Positions 53,354 through 62,340 of a DNA stretch of 64,000 nt are shown one piece after another; positions within the stretch are counted from its first letter, which is position 1, and each line of letters starts with the position of its first letter. Under the pieces are notes generated by a model. That model saw only the letters and a program-made list of their open reading frames with translations, searched no databases and was not told where the DNA came from. Made by a program: the position numbers and the translations under genes. The stretch comes from Actinospineispora acaciae DSM 45401. Its GTDB lineage: Bacteria; Actinomycetota; Actinomycetes; Mycobacteriales; Pseudonocardiaceae. The stretch is from positions 124,001-188,000 of the forward strand of contig NZ_JIAI01000003.1 in NCBI RefSeq assembly GCF_000620785.1. Direction: 5' to 3'.

Positions 53354-54178
53354 TTATGGCTGGTGGCGGGCCAGCGTTCGGCGGAGCCTGGCCAGCGCGC
53401 CGGGGCGCACGTGCACGCTGTCGAGCGGCAGCCGCTCGCGGCGCAGCGCCGCGCGCACCGCGCGGTGGTCGTAGGGCACCGCGAGGAACCGCACGGTGAT
53501 CGCGGCGGGGCCGGACTCGGGGACCTCCAGCAGCGCGCACCGCGCCAGCGGCCGCCGCTCCCGCTGCCGGGACTGGCCGACCGAGCCGGGGTTGACCAGG
53601 TACCTGGACTCGTGGGCCAGCGTGACCTCGGTGGCCTGGCCGGCGGCGCGCGCCGGTACGGCGTCGGGGATGGTGCCCGAAACAGAATCACGGCCCTGGC
53701 GGTAGAGCCACGCGCGGTGGGTGTGGCCGAGCACGAGGACCCGCGCGCCGGGGTGCTCGGCGGCCAGCAGGTCGAGCTGCGCCTCGGCCTGGTCCTCGCG
53801 GCGGACGTACTCCTCCGGGTCGGTCAGCGAGCCGTGCGCCATCACCACCCCGGGCACCTCCGCCAGCGGGGGCAGCGCGGCCAACCAGCGGCGGGAGTCG
53901 TCGGTGAGCACCGTCCGGGTCCAGGCCAGCGACGCCCGGGCGCGCGGGGAGTACCTGTCGTCGGGCAGCTCGCCGAGGGCGGCCAGCTCGTGGTTGCCGA
54001 CGATGCAGACCGGGTCGAGCGCGGCCAGCTCGGCGACGCACTCGTTCGGCTGCGGCCCGTAGTCGATCACGTCGCCGGCGCACAGCCACCGGTCCACGCC
54101 CAGCTCGGACAGCCGCCGCACGGCGGCGGTCAACGCCGGCAGGTTGGCGTGGACGTCGGAGAGCAGCCCGTAGCGCAT
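53354..54178 (-). CDS. Calcineurin-like metallophosphoesterase
   Basis: 274 residues of the YfcE/MJ0936-like class. The metal motifs are all visible in order: GLLSDVHANLPAL (Asp/His), CAGDVIDYGPQP (Asp), IVGNHELA (Asn-His), MAHGSLTD (His) and VLGHTHRAW (His-x-His). The GSVGQSRQRERR segment near the C-terminus is typical of bacterial members. It is cytoplasmic and hydrolyses phosphodiesters or phosphomonoesters; the substrate is unknown. It is downstream of the MoxR/VWA gene but 34 nt apart, possibly in the same transcript. Confidence 0.86.
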   Translation of the reverse strand: MRYGLLSDVHANLPALTAAVRRLSELGVDRWLCAGDVIDYGPQPNECVAELAALDPVCIVGNHELAALGELPDDRYSPRARASLAWTRTVLTDDSRRWLAALPPLAEVPGVVMAHGSLTDPEEYVRREDQAEAQLDLLAAEHPGARVLVLGHTHRAWLYRQGRDSVSGTIPDAVPARAAGQATEVTLAHESRYLVNPGSVGQSRQRERRPLARCALLEVPESGPAAITVRFLAVPYDHRAVRAALRRERLPLDSVHVRPGALARLRRTLARHQP

Positions 54179-54212
54179 GATGTGACGGTCATCGCGCACG
54201 GTGCTCAGACTG

Positions 54213-56072
54213 TTACACACTGCTAAGGACCGCGCCGACGGCGGGTGCGATGTCGGTGAGCCGGCGCACCACCCGGTACCGGCCGCCGCCGCGCTCGGCC
54301 AGTGCACTGGCAGCCCGGGTGGCTTCCTGAGCGTCCGGGGCCAGTGGGCAGAGGACGTGCAGGCGGTCGATGCCGGCCAGCGCGGTGGCGGGGTCCGCGC
54401 CCGTGGTGTGCTGGCCGTCGGAGAGCAGGATGGCGACACGCTCGTCGGCGGGAGCGGAGGCGAGCTGGCGGGCGGCTTCCCGCAGCGCGGCCGCGATGTC
54501 GGTCAGGCCGTGCCCGCGCAGCGAGACCAGCTCGGCGACCAGGTCCTCCGGCGGGCGGTGCACGCCGTGCGGGGCGAGCACGGTGACCTCCTCGCCGAAC
54601 GCCAGCACGCTCGTGTCCAGCCGCCGGCCCCTGTCGTTCCCGCTGGCCAGCACCACGCCGGCGGCGGCCACCGCGGCCAGCGCCACCGCCAGCCCGGACA
54701 TCGAGCCGCTGGAGTCGACCAGCAGGCAGACGGCCCGCCGGTGCGCCGTCCAACCCAGCGTGACCAGCTCGTCCCCGGCCGGCGGCCAGCGCCCCGACCA
54801 GCCGTCCAGGGTGCGTTCGAGGTCCAGGTCGCCGTCCCCGCCCCGGCGCGGGCCGATCCTGCGGGTGCCCCTGGCGCGGGCCGGCCCGGTGCGGCCCAGC
54901 TCGATGAACACCCGGCCGGCCAGGCGGCGGGCGGCGGCGCGCAGCTCACGGTCGGTGGCGCGGGCCAGCTCGGCCAGCAGCGCGGCGGCCGCGTCCGGGT
55001 CGGACCGCATGGCCTCGGCGAAGGCATCCTCGTCCAGCTCGCCGACCTTCGGGGACACGGTGGCGAAGGCCTCGTGGCGGGCGGCCAGCTCGGCGCGGCC
55101 GTGGGTGCGGGCGGACTGGTTGCGGCGGGGACGGGAACGCTGTGGGGGGCCTGCCCCGTTCGGTGGCGGCGGCAGGCTAGGGGCTTTTCCCGGATCGCCC
55201 CCTTCTTCGGGGGGCTCGTCCGGCTCGTCGGGCTCGTCGGGGGGCCAGAGCTGGTCCAGCAGCTCGTCGATCACGGACTCGGCGGTGCGGTCCACGCCGT
55301 CGGCCACCCGGATCCGGCCGGACAGCGCGGCGTAGGCGGCGTCCCGCGCGGTCTCCCGGACCGGGGCCGGCTCGCCGCGCAGCCGGCCCAGCCCGGTCAG
55401 CAGGTGCACCAGGTCGATGGCGCCGCGCACGCTGGAGCCCATCCGCACGTCGCGGTGCTCCCTGGTGGCCCTGGCCAGCGCGACCGACAGCTCCACCGGC
55501 CGCCCGGCGACCCCGGTCATCGCGGTGGTGATGGCCCGCTCGGCGGCCTCGTCCTGGTAGCCGAGCACCACCCGGCACATCCGGTCGGCGATGGCCTGGC
55601 TGACCCGGGCGGTCCCGACCGCGTCGAACGGGTTCATCGCGGCGATCAGCCGGAACCTCGGGCCGGCGTGCACCGTGCCCAGCCTTGGCACCGCGATCTC
55701 GCCCTCGGTGAGCACGGTGATCAGCACGTTCAGGGTCTCCTCGGGGACCCGGTTCAGCTCCTCCAGGTAGAGCAGCCCGCCCCCGCGCATGGCGGTGAGC
55801 AGGGGGCCGTCCAGGAATGTGTCCGGGCGGTAGCCCTCGGAGAGCACCTGGGACGGGTCGAACGCACCGATCAGCCTCGCCGGGGTCAGCTCGGCGTTGC
55901 CCTCGACGAACACGACCTCCTGGCCGGTCTCACGCGCGATGGACCGCAGCAGGGTGGACTTGCCGGTGCCCGGCGGGCCCTCGATGACCACGTGCCGGCC
56001 GGTGTCCAGCGCGACGGTCAGCACCTCGCGCTCGCGGCGCAGCCCGATGATCGGTGCCAGACCCGTGCTCAC
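54213..56072 (-). CDS. MoxR-type AAA+ ATPase fused to a von Willebrand A domain
   Basis: 619 residues. The N-terminal AAA+ module has Walker A GPPGTGKST (32-40), Walker B LLYLEELNR near 100-108, and a sensor RLIAAMNPFD. A Pro/acidic linker (about 300-345) follows, then a C-terminal VWA domain with the MIDAS motif DSSGSMS near 450 and a late LLSDGQHTTG. This unites in one chain what BchI/BchD magnesium chelatase subunits or MoxR/VWA pairs do as two. It may insert metal or remodel a partner enzyme. Its start overlaps the alcohol dehydrogenase stop by 4 nt, which makes that enzyme a candidate client. Confidence 0.86.
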   Translation of the reverse strand: MSTGLAPIIGLRREREVLTVALDTGRHVVIEGPPGTGKSTLLRSIARETGQEVVFVEGNAELTPARLIGAFDPSQVLSEGYRPDTFLDGPLLTAMRGGGLLYLEELNRVPEETLNVLITVLTEGEIAVPRLGTVHAGPRFRLIAAMNPFDAVGTARVSQAIADRMCRVVLGYQDEAAERAITTAMTGVAGRPVELSVALARATREHRDVRMGSSVRGAIDLVHLLTGLGRLRGEPAPVRETARDAAYAALSGRIRVADGVDRTAESVIDELLDQLWPPDEPDEPDEPPEEGGDPGKAPSLPPPPNGAGPPQRSRPRRNQSARTHGRAELAARHEAFATVSPKVGELDEDAFAEAMRSDPDAAAALLAELARATDRELRAAARRLAGRVFIELGRTGPARARGTRRIGPRRGGDGDLDLERTLDGWSGRWPPAGDELVTLGWTAHRRAVCLLVDSSGSMSGLAVALAAVAAAGVVLASGNDRGRRLDTSVLAFGEEVTVLAPHGVHRPPEDLVAELVSLRGHGLTDIAAALREAARQLASAPADERVAILLSDGQHTTGADPATALAGIDRLHVLCPLAPDAQEATRAASALAERGGGRYRVVRRLTDIAPAVGAVLSSV

Positions 56073-57181
56073 GTGTCGTAGCGAATCACACCCCGCACGT
56101 TCTTGCCGTCCAGCAGGTCCCGGTAGCCCTGGTTGACCTCGTCCAGGGTGTACGTCCTAGTGATCAGTTCGTCCAGCTTGATCTGGCCGGCCTGGTACAT
56201 GTTGACCAGCCTGGGGATGTCCCGGAACGGGTCGCCGGAGCCGAACAGCGAGCCCTGGATGCGCTTCTCGAACAGGGTGAGCAGCGCGCCGGGGATCTCC
56301 ACGGTGTTCTTGGTCGGGTCGGCCAGGCCGGTGATCACGACCGTGCCGCCCTTCCGGATGCAGTGCACGGCGGCCGTGGTGACCTCGGTGTTCACGATGT
56401 CCACCGTGATGATCGCCTTGTCCGCGCCGACCCCGTGGGTGAGCTGCTGGATCAGCTCGTGCGCCTCCTCGGCGCCGGCCACGCTGTGCGTCGCGCCGAC
56501 CTGCTCGGCCATCTCCCGCTTGTTGGCCAGCGGGTCGATCGCCACCACGTTGGCCGCGCCGGCCAGCGCGGCGCCCTGCACGGCGTTGATCCCGATGCCG
56601 CCGATGCCGTAGATGGCGATGGTGTCGCCCGGCTCGGTCTCGGCGGCGTGCACGGCCGAGCCGAATCCGGTCGGCACCCCGCAGCCGATCAGCACCGCCT
56701 TGTCCAGCGGCACGTCGTCGGCGACCTTGACGCAGGACGTCTCGGAGATGGTGGCGCGCTCGGAGAACGTGCCGATCATGCACATGGCGCCGAGGTCCTC
56801 GCCGTTCTGGTGGAACCGGAAGGTCCCGTCCGGCATGCAGCCTTCCAGGATGGTGGCGCCCAGGTCGCACAGGTTGGTCTTGCCGCTGGCGCAGAACCGG
56901 CAGTGCCCGCACACCGGCAGGAACGAGCAGATCACGTGGTCGCCGGGCGCGAGCCGGGTGACCCCCTCGCCCACCTCCTCGATGATCCCCGCGCCCTCGT
57001 GGCCGCCCACGATCGGGAACCGGGGCACGATGTCGCCGTGGCGCAGGTGCTCGTCCGAGTGGCACAGGCCGGCCGCCACATACCTGATCAGGACCTCGCC
57101 GGCCCGGGGCGGATCGAGGTCCACCTCGGTGACCTCGAAGTCCTGGTTCACTCCGCGCAGGATCGCAGCTCTGGTCTTCAT
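56069..57181 (-). CDS. NDMA-dependent zinc alcohol dehydrogenase
   Basis: 370 residues, MDR superfamily. Catalytic zinc ligands begin with Cys40 and His61 (GGHEGAG); structural zinc cysteines are Cys91, Cys94, Cys97 and Cys105; the Rossmann motif is IYGIGGIGINAVQ. The FGSGDPFRDIPRLVNMYQAG and KTNLCDLGATILEG segments match the actinobacterial NDMA-dependent family, enzymes with tightly held NADH that in several species work with mycofactocin as external electron carrier. No mft gene is visible here. GGGAGG precedes ATG 57181. It is co-translated with the MoxR/VWA gene. Confidence 0.9.
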   Translation of the reverse strand: MKTRAAILRGVNQDFEVTEVDLDPPRAGEVLIRYVAAGLCHSDEHLRHGDIVPRFPIVGGHEGAGIIEEVGEGVTRLAPGDHVICSFLPVCGHCRFCASGKTNLCDLGATILEGCMPDGTFRFHQNGEDLGAMCMIGTFSERATISETSCVKVADDVPLDKAVLIGCGVPTGFGSAVHAAETEPGDTIAIYGIGGIGINAVQGAALAGAANVVAIDPLANKREMAEQVGATHSVAGAEEAHELIQQLTHGVGADKAIITVDIVNTEVTTAAVHCIRKGGTVVITGLADPTKNTVEIPGALLTLFEKRIQGSLFGSGDPFRDIPRLVNMYQAGQIKLDELITRTYTLDEVNQGYRDLLDGKNVRGVIRYDT

Positions 57182-57289
57182 TGACCCTCCCAACCGCGCT
57201 TCGGGTCATTCGTTCATAGCACCGCGCCCGGGGGTCGTGAAAGATCCGAAAGAGCCTATGCCGCGCTCCGCCGGGGGGTCGGCGGGCGA

Positions 57290-57295
57290 TAGCGT
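57290..57295 (+). promoter_or_regulatory. -10 box TAGCGT for the second flippase gene
   Basis: TAGCGT ends seven bases before ATG 57303, in the 121-nt gap between divergent genes. No ribosome-binding site. Confidence 0.45.
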
Positions 57296-57302
57296 GTCCG
57301 GA

Positions 57303-58931
57303 ATGGAACGCGGCCCGGCGACCGAGCCCGAGCCGCCGAGCACGGCGCGCGGTTCGGCCACGGTCGCGGTGTGGACGCTGGTCAGCAGGGTCACCGGGCT
57401 GCTGCGGGTGGTGGCCATCGGCGCGGTGCTGGGGCCGACGTTCTTCGCCAACGCGTTCCTGTCCGCGAACACGGTGCCGAACCTGACGTACACCGCTCTG
57501 GCCGGCCCGATCCTGGCGCTGGTGCTGGTGCCCGCGCTGGTCCGGTCGCTGGCCGAGCGCGGCGTCGCGGCGTCCGGGGAGCTGCTCGGACGGGTCAGCG
57601 GGTACCTGCTGTTCTGGTCGGGGGTGGCGGCGGCCGGGCTGGTGCTGGCCTCGCCGCTGGTGGCGCTGGCGGTGACGGCGGGCATCCCGGACGCGGACAC
57701 CCGCTGGCGGGCGTGGCGGCTGACCGTCCTGGTGCTGGTGTTCGTGGCGCCGCAGGTGCTCTGCTACACGCTGGCCGCGATCGGGGCGGCGGTGCAGCAG
57801 GCCAGGGGGCGCTTCGCGCTGGCCGCCGCGGCGCCCGCTCTGGAGAACCTGGGGCTGGTCGCGACCGTGGGCCTGGTGGCGCTGTGGTTCCGGCCCGGGG
57901 TGGACGTGGCGAACGCGTCGCTGACCATGGTGTTCGTGCTCGGGGTGGGCGCCACGGCGTCGGTGGCCACGCATGCGGTGGCGCAGTTGGTCGGCGCCTG
58001 GCAGGTCGGGATGCCGGTGCTGCCGCGCCGCGGCTGGCGGGCGGACGAGGCCACCCGGGAGGTCACCGGGCGGTTGCGCCGCTCGGTGGTCGTGGCGGCG
58101 TTCCCGTCCGTGTCCATGTTCGGGATGCTGGCGGTGGCGGCCACCGTGCCCGGCGGGGTGTTCGTGTTCCAGGCCGCCATGTCGGTGTACTTCGTGATCG
58201 CCGCGCTGGGCGCCAAGGCGGTGACGGTCGCGGCGCTGCCGGGGATGAGCGCCGCTGCGGACGGGCAGGACGCCGAGAGGTTCGGCACCGCGTGGCGGCA
58301 GGCGTTGAGCTACTCGGTGATCGCCAGCCTGCCCGCGCTGTGCCTGCTGTGGGCCTACGCCGAACCGGTGGCCGCCACGCTGGCCAACGGCAGGCTGCAC
58401 GACCCCTCGATCGTGCGCTGGCTGACCGCCTGCCTGGTCGTGTTCGCCATCGCGCAGTTCGCCGACGCGGTCAACGAGGTGGCCCGCCAGGCCCTGTTCG
58501 CGCGCCTGGACGTGACCGGGCCGCGCTACGTCAGCACCGTGACGCTGGCGGTGCGGCTGGCGGTCGCGCTGGGCGCGCTGGCGCTGCCGGCCGGCGGGGA
58601 TCGGCTGATCGGGCTGAGCTGCGCGGTGCTGCTGGCCGACCTGGTCGCCGCGGCCCTCGCGCTGGCCATGGTGCGCGCGGCGATCCGCCCGCAGCCGCTG
58701 CTCGACCCGCGCCGGCTGACCGCCGTGCTCGCGGCCGCCGTGGCCATGGTCCCGGCGGCGGTGCTCGGCGCCTGGGCGGTGGAGCGGCTGCACCACCGGG
58801 TGCCGCAGCTGGTCGCGGGGGTCGCGCTGGGCGCCACCGCACTGGCCTGCTTCGGGTTCGCGCTGGCGCTGTTCACCGGGCAGCTGCCGACGGTGATCGC
58901 CAAGGTGCGGGCTCGCGTGTCCGGCTCTTAG
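57303..58931 (+). CDS. MurJ/Wzx-type flippase, paralog 2
   Basis: 542 residues with the same MOP-superfamily layout as the protein at 39883-41637; the openings run in parallel (ATVAVWTLVSRVTGLLRVVAIGAVLGPTFFANAF here). About 13-14 membrane helices, a short hydrophilic N-terminus and a basic C-terminal end. It should translocate an undecaprenyl-linked glycan or related lipid. Two such genes in one cluster suggest either two repeat units or one lipid-linked donor for later modification. Its stop overlaps the convergent FemAB-like gene by 4 nt. Confidence 0.85.
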   Translation: MERGPATEPEPPSTARGSATVAVWTLVSRVTGLLRVVAIGAVLGPTFFANAFLSANTVPNLTYTALAGPILALVLVPALVRSLAERGVAASGELLGRVSGYLLFWSGVAAAGLVLASPLVALAVTAGIPDADTRWRAWRLTVLVLVFVAPQVLCYTLAAIGAAVQQARGRFALAAAAPALENLGLVATVGLVALWFRPGVDVANASLTMVFVLGVGATASVATHAVAQLVGAWQVGMPVLPRRGWRADEATREVTGRLRRSVVVAAFPSVSMFGMLAVAATVPGGVFVFQAAMSVYFVIAALGAKAVTVAALPGMSAAADGQDAERFGTAWRQALSYSVIASLPALCLLWAYAEPVAATLANGRLHDPSIVRWLTACLVVFAIAQFADAVNEVARQALFARLDVTGPRYVSTVTLAVRLAVALGALALPAGGDRLIGLSCAVLLADLVAAALALAMVRAAIRPQPLLDPRRLTAVLAAAVAMVPAAVLGAWAVERLHHRVPQLVAGVALGATALACFGFALALFTGQLPTVIAKVRARVSGS

Positions 58932-60088
58932 TACCGGGGCAGCCCGCCCCGGCGCATCCAGCCGCGGGCCCGGTCCACCAGGAACCGTCCCGCCGACGCC
59001 GAGTCCAGTGCGTCGTAGCCGGCGCGCAGCAGCGTGGACGAGATCAGCTCGACCGCGCGCGGGTACGCATGCAGCCGGCCGCCGAAGGCGACCTTGAACA
59101 GCTCCGGCCCGGTCAGCGAGGACGTGCTGAAGCCCTCCGCCCGCACCACCGAGGCGGCGTCCTCCGACAGCCCGCCCACGTCGAACTCGCGCAGGCCGGC
59201 GCGCTTGGCCCAGCGGATGGCCTCCCAGTCCAGCGCCGAGGTCACGCTCAGCCGCACCGCCGGGCTGGAGCGGTCCAGGCCGGTGAACCGGCTGCGCAGC
59301 ACCCCGCCGCAGGCGGTGAACAGCTCGGCGGCGACCGGCTCGCCGTCCACCTCGCCGACGAAGATCTCCGCGTGCCCGCCGCCGGCGAGCCGGTGGTAGA
59401 GGTTGCGCACGTAGCGTCCGGACAGCTCGGGGAAGCCCTGGTGCGCGGCGGTGCGGCCGATCAGCCCGATGAGCAGGTCCACGTCACGGGCGGTGCCCCG
59501 GCGCACCGCGACCCCGCAGCGCTCCCACTTGCCGGTCCAGCGGCGGATCCGCCTGCTCATGCCGGCGCGCAGCTCGTCCTCGTCGACGGACAGGTCGATG
59601 CGCACCGTGGTGGCCGGCGCCACCCCGGCCGTGGAGCACCGGAACCCGCGCGCCAGCAACGCGCGGCTGACGTCGTCCCCACCGTCCGCCGGCTGGACGA
59701 ACAGCGCGCGCAACCGGTGTCTGGCCAGCCGAGACAGCGCGTCGGCGAGCGCCGTCACCACGGCCGGGCGAGGGGCGCCGGCGGCCACCAGCGGACCGTA
59801 GGCGACGTAACCGACCGTGCCGATCACCGGCAGCCGGCGCATCAGCACCTGCGCCCCGCCGACCAACCGTCCGTCCCGCCAGGCGAACACGTACAGCGGC
59901 CGGTAGCCGACGCTGCCGCGCACCCCGGCCCAGCCGCTGAGCTGGGTGACATCGCTGCCCGGCAGGTCGGAGACGAGCCCGTCCCACGTCGACAGCGTGG
60001 CGACACCGGGCTGCGCGGACACGGTCGTGGAGATCGGCTCGGTCTTCACTCGCAACCGGTCGTCCACCTGCCCTAACTCCAACCGCAC
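58928..60088 (-). CDS. FemAB-like GNAT-fold aminoacyltransferase, paralog 3
   Basis: 386 residues, parallel to the protein at 46482: QLSGWAGVRGSVGYRPLYVFA, YVAYGPLVAAG, SRRIRRWTGKWERCGVAVRRGTARDVDLL, PVAAELFTACGGVLRSRFTGLDR, FDVGGLSEDAA and FKVAFGGRLHAYPRAVEL, all in the same order. GTG 60088 has minus-strand TAGTGT six bases upstream. It may attach an amino acid to the polymer or to a lipid-linked unit. It is convergent with the flippase gene and starts 19 nt after the dehydrogenase stop. Confidence 0.84.
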   Translation of the reverse strand: MRLELGQVDDRLRVKTEPISTTVSAQPGVATLSTWDGLVSDLPGSDVTQLSGWAGVRGSVGYRPLYVFAWRDGRLVGGAQVLMRRLPVIGTVGYVAYGPLVAAGAPRPAVVTALADALSRLARHRLRALFVQPADGGDDVSRALLARGFRCSTAGVAPATTVRIDLSVDEDELRAGMSRRIRRWTGKWERCGVAVRRGTARDVDLLIGLIGRTAAHQGFPELSGRYVRNLYHRLAGGGHAEIFVGEVDGEPVAAELFTACGGVLRSRFTGLDRSSPAVRLSVTSALDWEAIRWAKRAGLREFDVGGLSEDAASVVRAEGFSTSSLTGPELFKVAFGGRLHAYPRAVELISSTLLRAGYDALDSASAGRFLVDRARGWMRRGGLPRY

Positions 60089-60094
60089 CCCCGG

Positions 60095-60100
60095 ACACTA
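60095..60100 (-). promoter_or_regulatory. -10 box TAGTGT for FemAB paralog 3
   Basis: Minus-strand TAGTGT ends six bases before GTG 60088; no ribosome-binding site. It suggests a promoter of its own despite the tight spacing behind the dehydrogenase gene. Confidence 0.45.
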
Positions 60101-60106
60101 GCAACG

Positions 60107-61171
60107 TCATAACAGTTTCGAGATGACCGCCGCGGCGAACTCGGCCGTGCCGAGCGCACCGTCCCCCGATCGGTGCGGCGTCAGGTCGTAGGTGTGCCTG
60201 CCGTCCGCGAGCGCCGCGGCCACGGCGTCCTCCACCCGGCGCGCGGCCTCGTCCTCACCGAGGCGACGCAGCGCCAGCGCGCCGGACAGGATGGTGGCCA
60301 CCGGGTTGGCCCGGTTGCGGCCGGCGTGGCGGGGCGCGCTGCCGTGCGCGGGCTCGAACAGCGACACGCACGAGCCGTGGTTCACCCCGGGGACCATGCC
60401 GATGCCGCCGACCAGGGCACCGCCGAGGTCGGCCATGATGTCGCCGTACTGGCCGGGCAGCACCAGCACGTCCAGCTCCTCCGGCCGCTGCACCAGGTGT
60501 GCGGCCAGCGCGTCCACCGCGATGGTGTCGAACTCCAGGTGGGTGCGGGCGGTCACCACGGCGCGGCCGGTCGCCACGAACAGCCCGTCGGTGGCCGGCA
60601 GCACGGTGGCCTTGTGCACGGCGGTCAGCCTGCGGCGGCCGTGGTGCTCGGCGTAGTCGGCGGCGAACTCGAACGCCCGCCTCGCCCCGGCCGCCGAGGC
60701 GACCTTGACCGCCAGCGCCGCCCCTGCCGGCACCGGCATGCCCCTCGCGCGCAGCCAGTCGGCCAGCTCCTCGGCGCTGTCCTCGGCAAGCTCGATGCCG
60801 GCGTAGACGTCCTCGGTCGTCTCCCTGATGATGATCAGGTCCACGTGCCGCCCCGGAACGCCGGGCAGGGTCCGCACGTGGCGGGCGTTGGCGTACAGGT
60901 CCAGCTCGCGGCGCAGCGCGATGTTGACCGAGGGCATGCTGCCGTCCGCCGGGGTGGTGAACGGCCCCTTCAGCGCCACCCCGCGGTCCGCGATGGCCTC
61001 GACGACGTGCCGGGGCAACGGCTCCTTCGCGCCGGCGGCCAGGGCGGTCAGGCCAGCCTGGTGGACCTCCCAGTCGAGGTCCGCGCCGGAGGCGTCCAGC
61101 ACGGCGCGGGCCGCCGCGGTGACCTCCGGCCCGATCCCGTCGCCCGGCAGCAGGATGATCCGGTGACTCAT
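60107..61171 (-). CDS. Isocitrate/isopropylmalate-family dehydrogenase
   Basis: 354 residues. It opens RIILLPGDGIGPEVTAAA, has the substrate motif SVNIALRRELDLYANARHV (closest to NAD-isocitrate dehydrogenases, Ser/Asn plus Arg), IRETTEDVYAGIE, and the Mg-binding aspartates in QYGDIMADLGGALVGG followed by the NAD-site FEPAHGSAP. It oxidatively decarboxylates a 2-hydroxy acid; whether isocitrate, isopropylmalate, homoisocitrate, tartrate or another is not clear. Its start overlaps the ATP-grasp stop by 4 nt, which suggests it makes the acid or precursor joined by that ligase. Confidence 0.88.
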   Translation of the reverse strand: MSHRIILLPGDGIGPEVTAAARAVLDASGADLDWEVHQAGLTALAAGAKEPLPRHVVEAIADRGVALKGPFTTPADGSMPSVNIALRRELDLYANARHVRTLPGVPGRHVDLIIIRETTEDVYAGIELAEDSAEELADWLRARGMPVPAGAALAVKVASAAGARRAFEFAADYAEHHGRRRLTAVHKATVLPATDGLFVATGRAVVTARTHLEFDTIAVDALAAHLVQRPEELDVLVLPGQYGDIMADLGGALVGGIGMVPGVNHGSCVSLFEPAHGSAPRHAGRNRANPVATILSGALALRRLGEDEAARRVEDAVAAALADGRHTYDLTPHRSGDGALGTAEFAAAVISKLL

Positions 61172-62340
61172 CCGATCGCGCGGACCCGGCCGGTGACCGC
61201 CCTGGACACCCGGCCGGCGGCCCGCGCCAGCGCCGGCCCCGGGTCGCTCAGCCGCAGGTAGGGCAGGATCTGGCGGCCATGCGCGACGCTGCGCAGCCAG
61301 TCCGCGACGGTCAGCTCGCCGGTGCGGCGCAGCGCGAGCAGGGCGCGGACGTCGTTCGTCGGGTGCCACAGCCGCAGCCCCTCGCGGTACGTCCTCGGCC
61401 AGCGCACCGGCTCGCCAAGGATCCGCCGGTAGACCAGCCGCGCCAGGTCGATGCCCGCCGCCGCGACCAGCGCGTTCGACGCCACGAACCGCGCGTTGCA
61501 CTCCATCAGCCTGAGCGTGCCGTCCCGCGGGTCGCGCTTGAACTCCACGTTGGCCAGCCCGCGCACCCCGGCCGCCCTGACCATCCGCAGCCCGACGTCG
61601 CGGACCTCCGGGTTCACGTCGGTGACGTGGTAGCAGCCGAATCCCTGCCGGGGCGGGAACCGACGGATGATCCGCTTGGTGAAATGGAACGCCGGCTCGC
61701 CGTCCTCCGCGATGTAGGTGAAGTAGCTGCACAGCAGCGAGTCCGGGCCCTCGATGGTCTCCACCAGCATGCACTCGATGCCGGCCTCGCCCATCGCCCG
61801 GTACTGGGCCACCAGCTCCCCGCCGTCGCGCGCGGTCCTGAACTTGCCGGGGAACCGCGCCTGGTACTCGTGCGAGCGCAGCGGCTTGAGCAGCAGCGGG
61901 TAGGCGAACTCGTCGCGGCGGGCGAGCAGCTCGTCCGCGCCGCCGACCATCCAGTACCTCGGGGTCGGCACGTCCGCCTTGGTCGCGATCTCGTACGTGG
62001 CGTGCTTGTCGAGCATGTCCAACTGGGCGGCCGGGTCGGAGATGTCCAGCTCGAACCGCTCGGCCAGCCGCTCGCGGTTGCGGGCGACCAGCGTCAGCGC
62101 GACGTCGTCGCAGGCCAACAGCACGGCACCGGCCAACCGGGCGCCGGGCGCGCCGAGCAGCCAGTCGGTACGGACCCGCTCGTCGTTCTCCCCCGGTAGG
62201 AACACCGTCCGGAACGCCCGCGAGTGGCGCAGCTCGCGCCCGGTGCCCAGCCCGTACACCCGCACCCCGAGCGCGGCCAGCCGACGCCCCACCGACAGCG
62301 TCTGCGGGTTCCCGCCCACCAATAGCGCCGGCGGCCTCAT
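61168..62340 (-). CDS. ATP-grasp ligase, paralog 2
   Basis: 390 residues. The N-terminal part is ALLVGGNPQTLSVGRRLAALGVRVYGLG, then comes an ATP-grasp core with LDKHATYEIATKADVPTPRYWMV, YPLLLKPLRSHEY, CMLVETIEGPDSLLCSY, HFTKRIIRRFPPRQGFG, and ANVEFKRDPRDGTLRLMECNARF with the metal-binding Glu and Asn. It shares these blocks with the protein at 51721. ATG 62340 overlaps the stop of a 56-codon gene and its stop overlaps the dehydrogenase start (both ATGA), so three products are co-translated. Confidence 0.87.
   Translation of the reverse strand: MRPPALLVGGNPQTLSVGRRLAALGVRVYGLGTGRELRHSRAFRTVFLPGENDERVRTDWLLGAPGARLAGAVLLACDDVALTLVARNRERLAERFELDISDPAAQLDMLDKHATYEIATKADVPTPRYWMVGGADELLARRDEFAYPLLLKPLRSHEYQARFPGKFRTARDGGELVAQYRAMGEAGIECMLVETIEGPDSLLCSYFTYIAEDGEPAFHFTKRIIRRFPPRQGFGCYHVTDVNPEVRDVGLRMVRAAGVRGLANVEFKRDPRDGTLRLMECNARFVASNALVAAAGIDLARLVYRRILGEPVRWPRTYREGLRLWHPTNDVRALLALRRTGELTVADWLRSVAHGRQILPYLRLSDPGPALARAAGRVSRAVTGRVRAIG

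Noticed and set aside
56157-58796. Long minus-strand open frame opposite the second flippase gene and overlapping the alcohol dehydrogenase
   Set aside because: Runs out of frame with two recognised genes and encodes Arg/Gln/His-rich sequence without domains.
46482-60088. FemAB-like proteins as the peptidoglycan cross-bridge enzymes FemX/A/B
   Set aside because: Their setting is a polysaccharide cluster and most actinobacteria of this kind have directly cross-linked peptidoglycan; the acceptor is left open.
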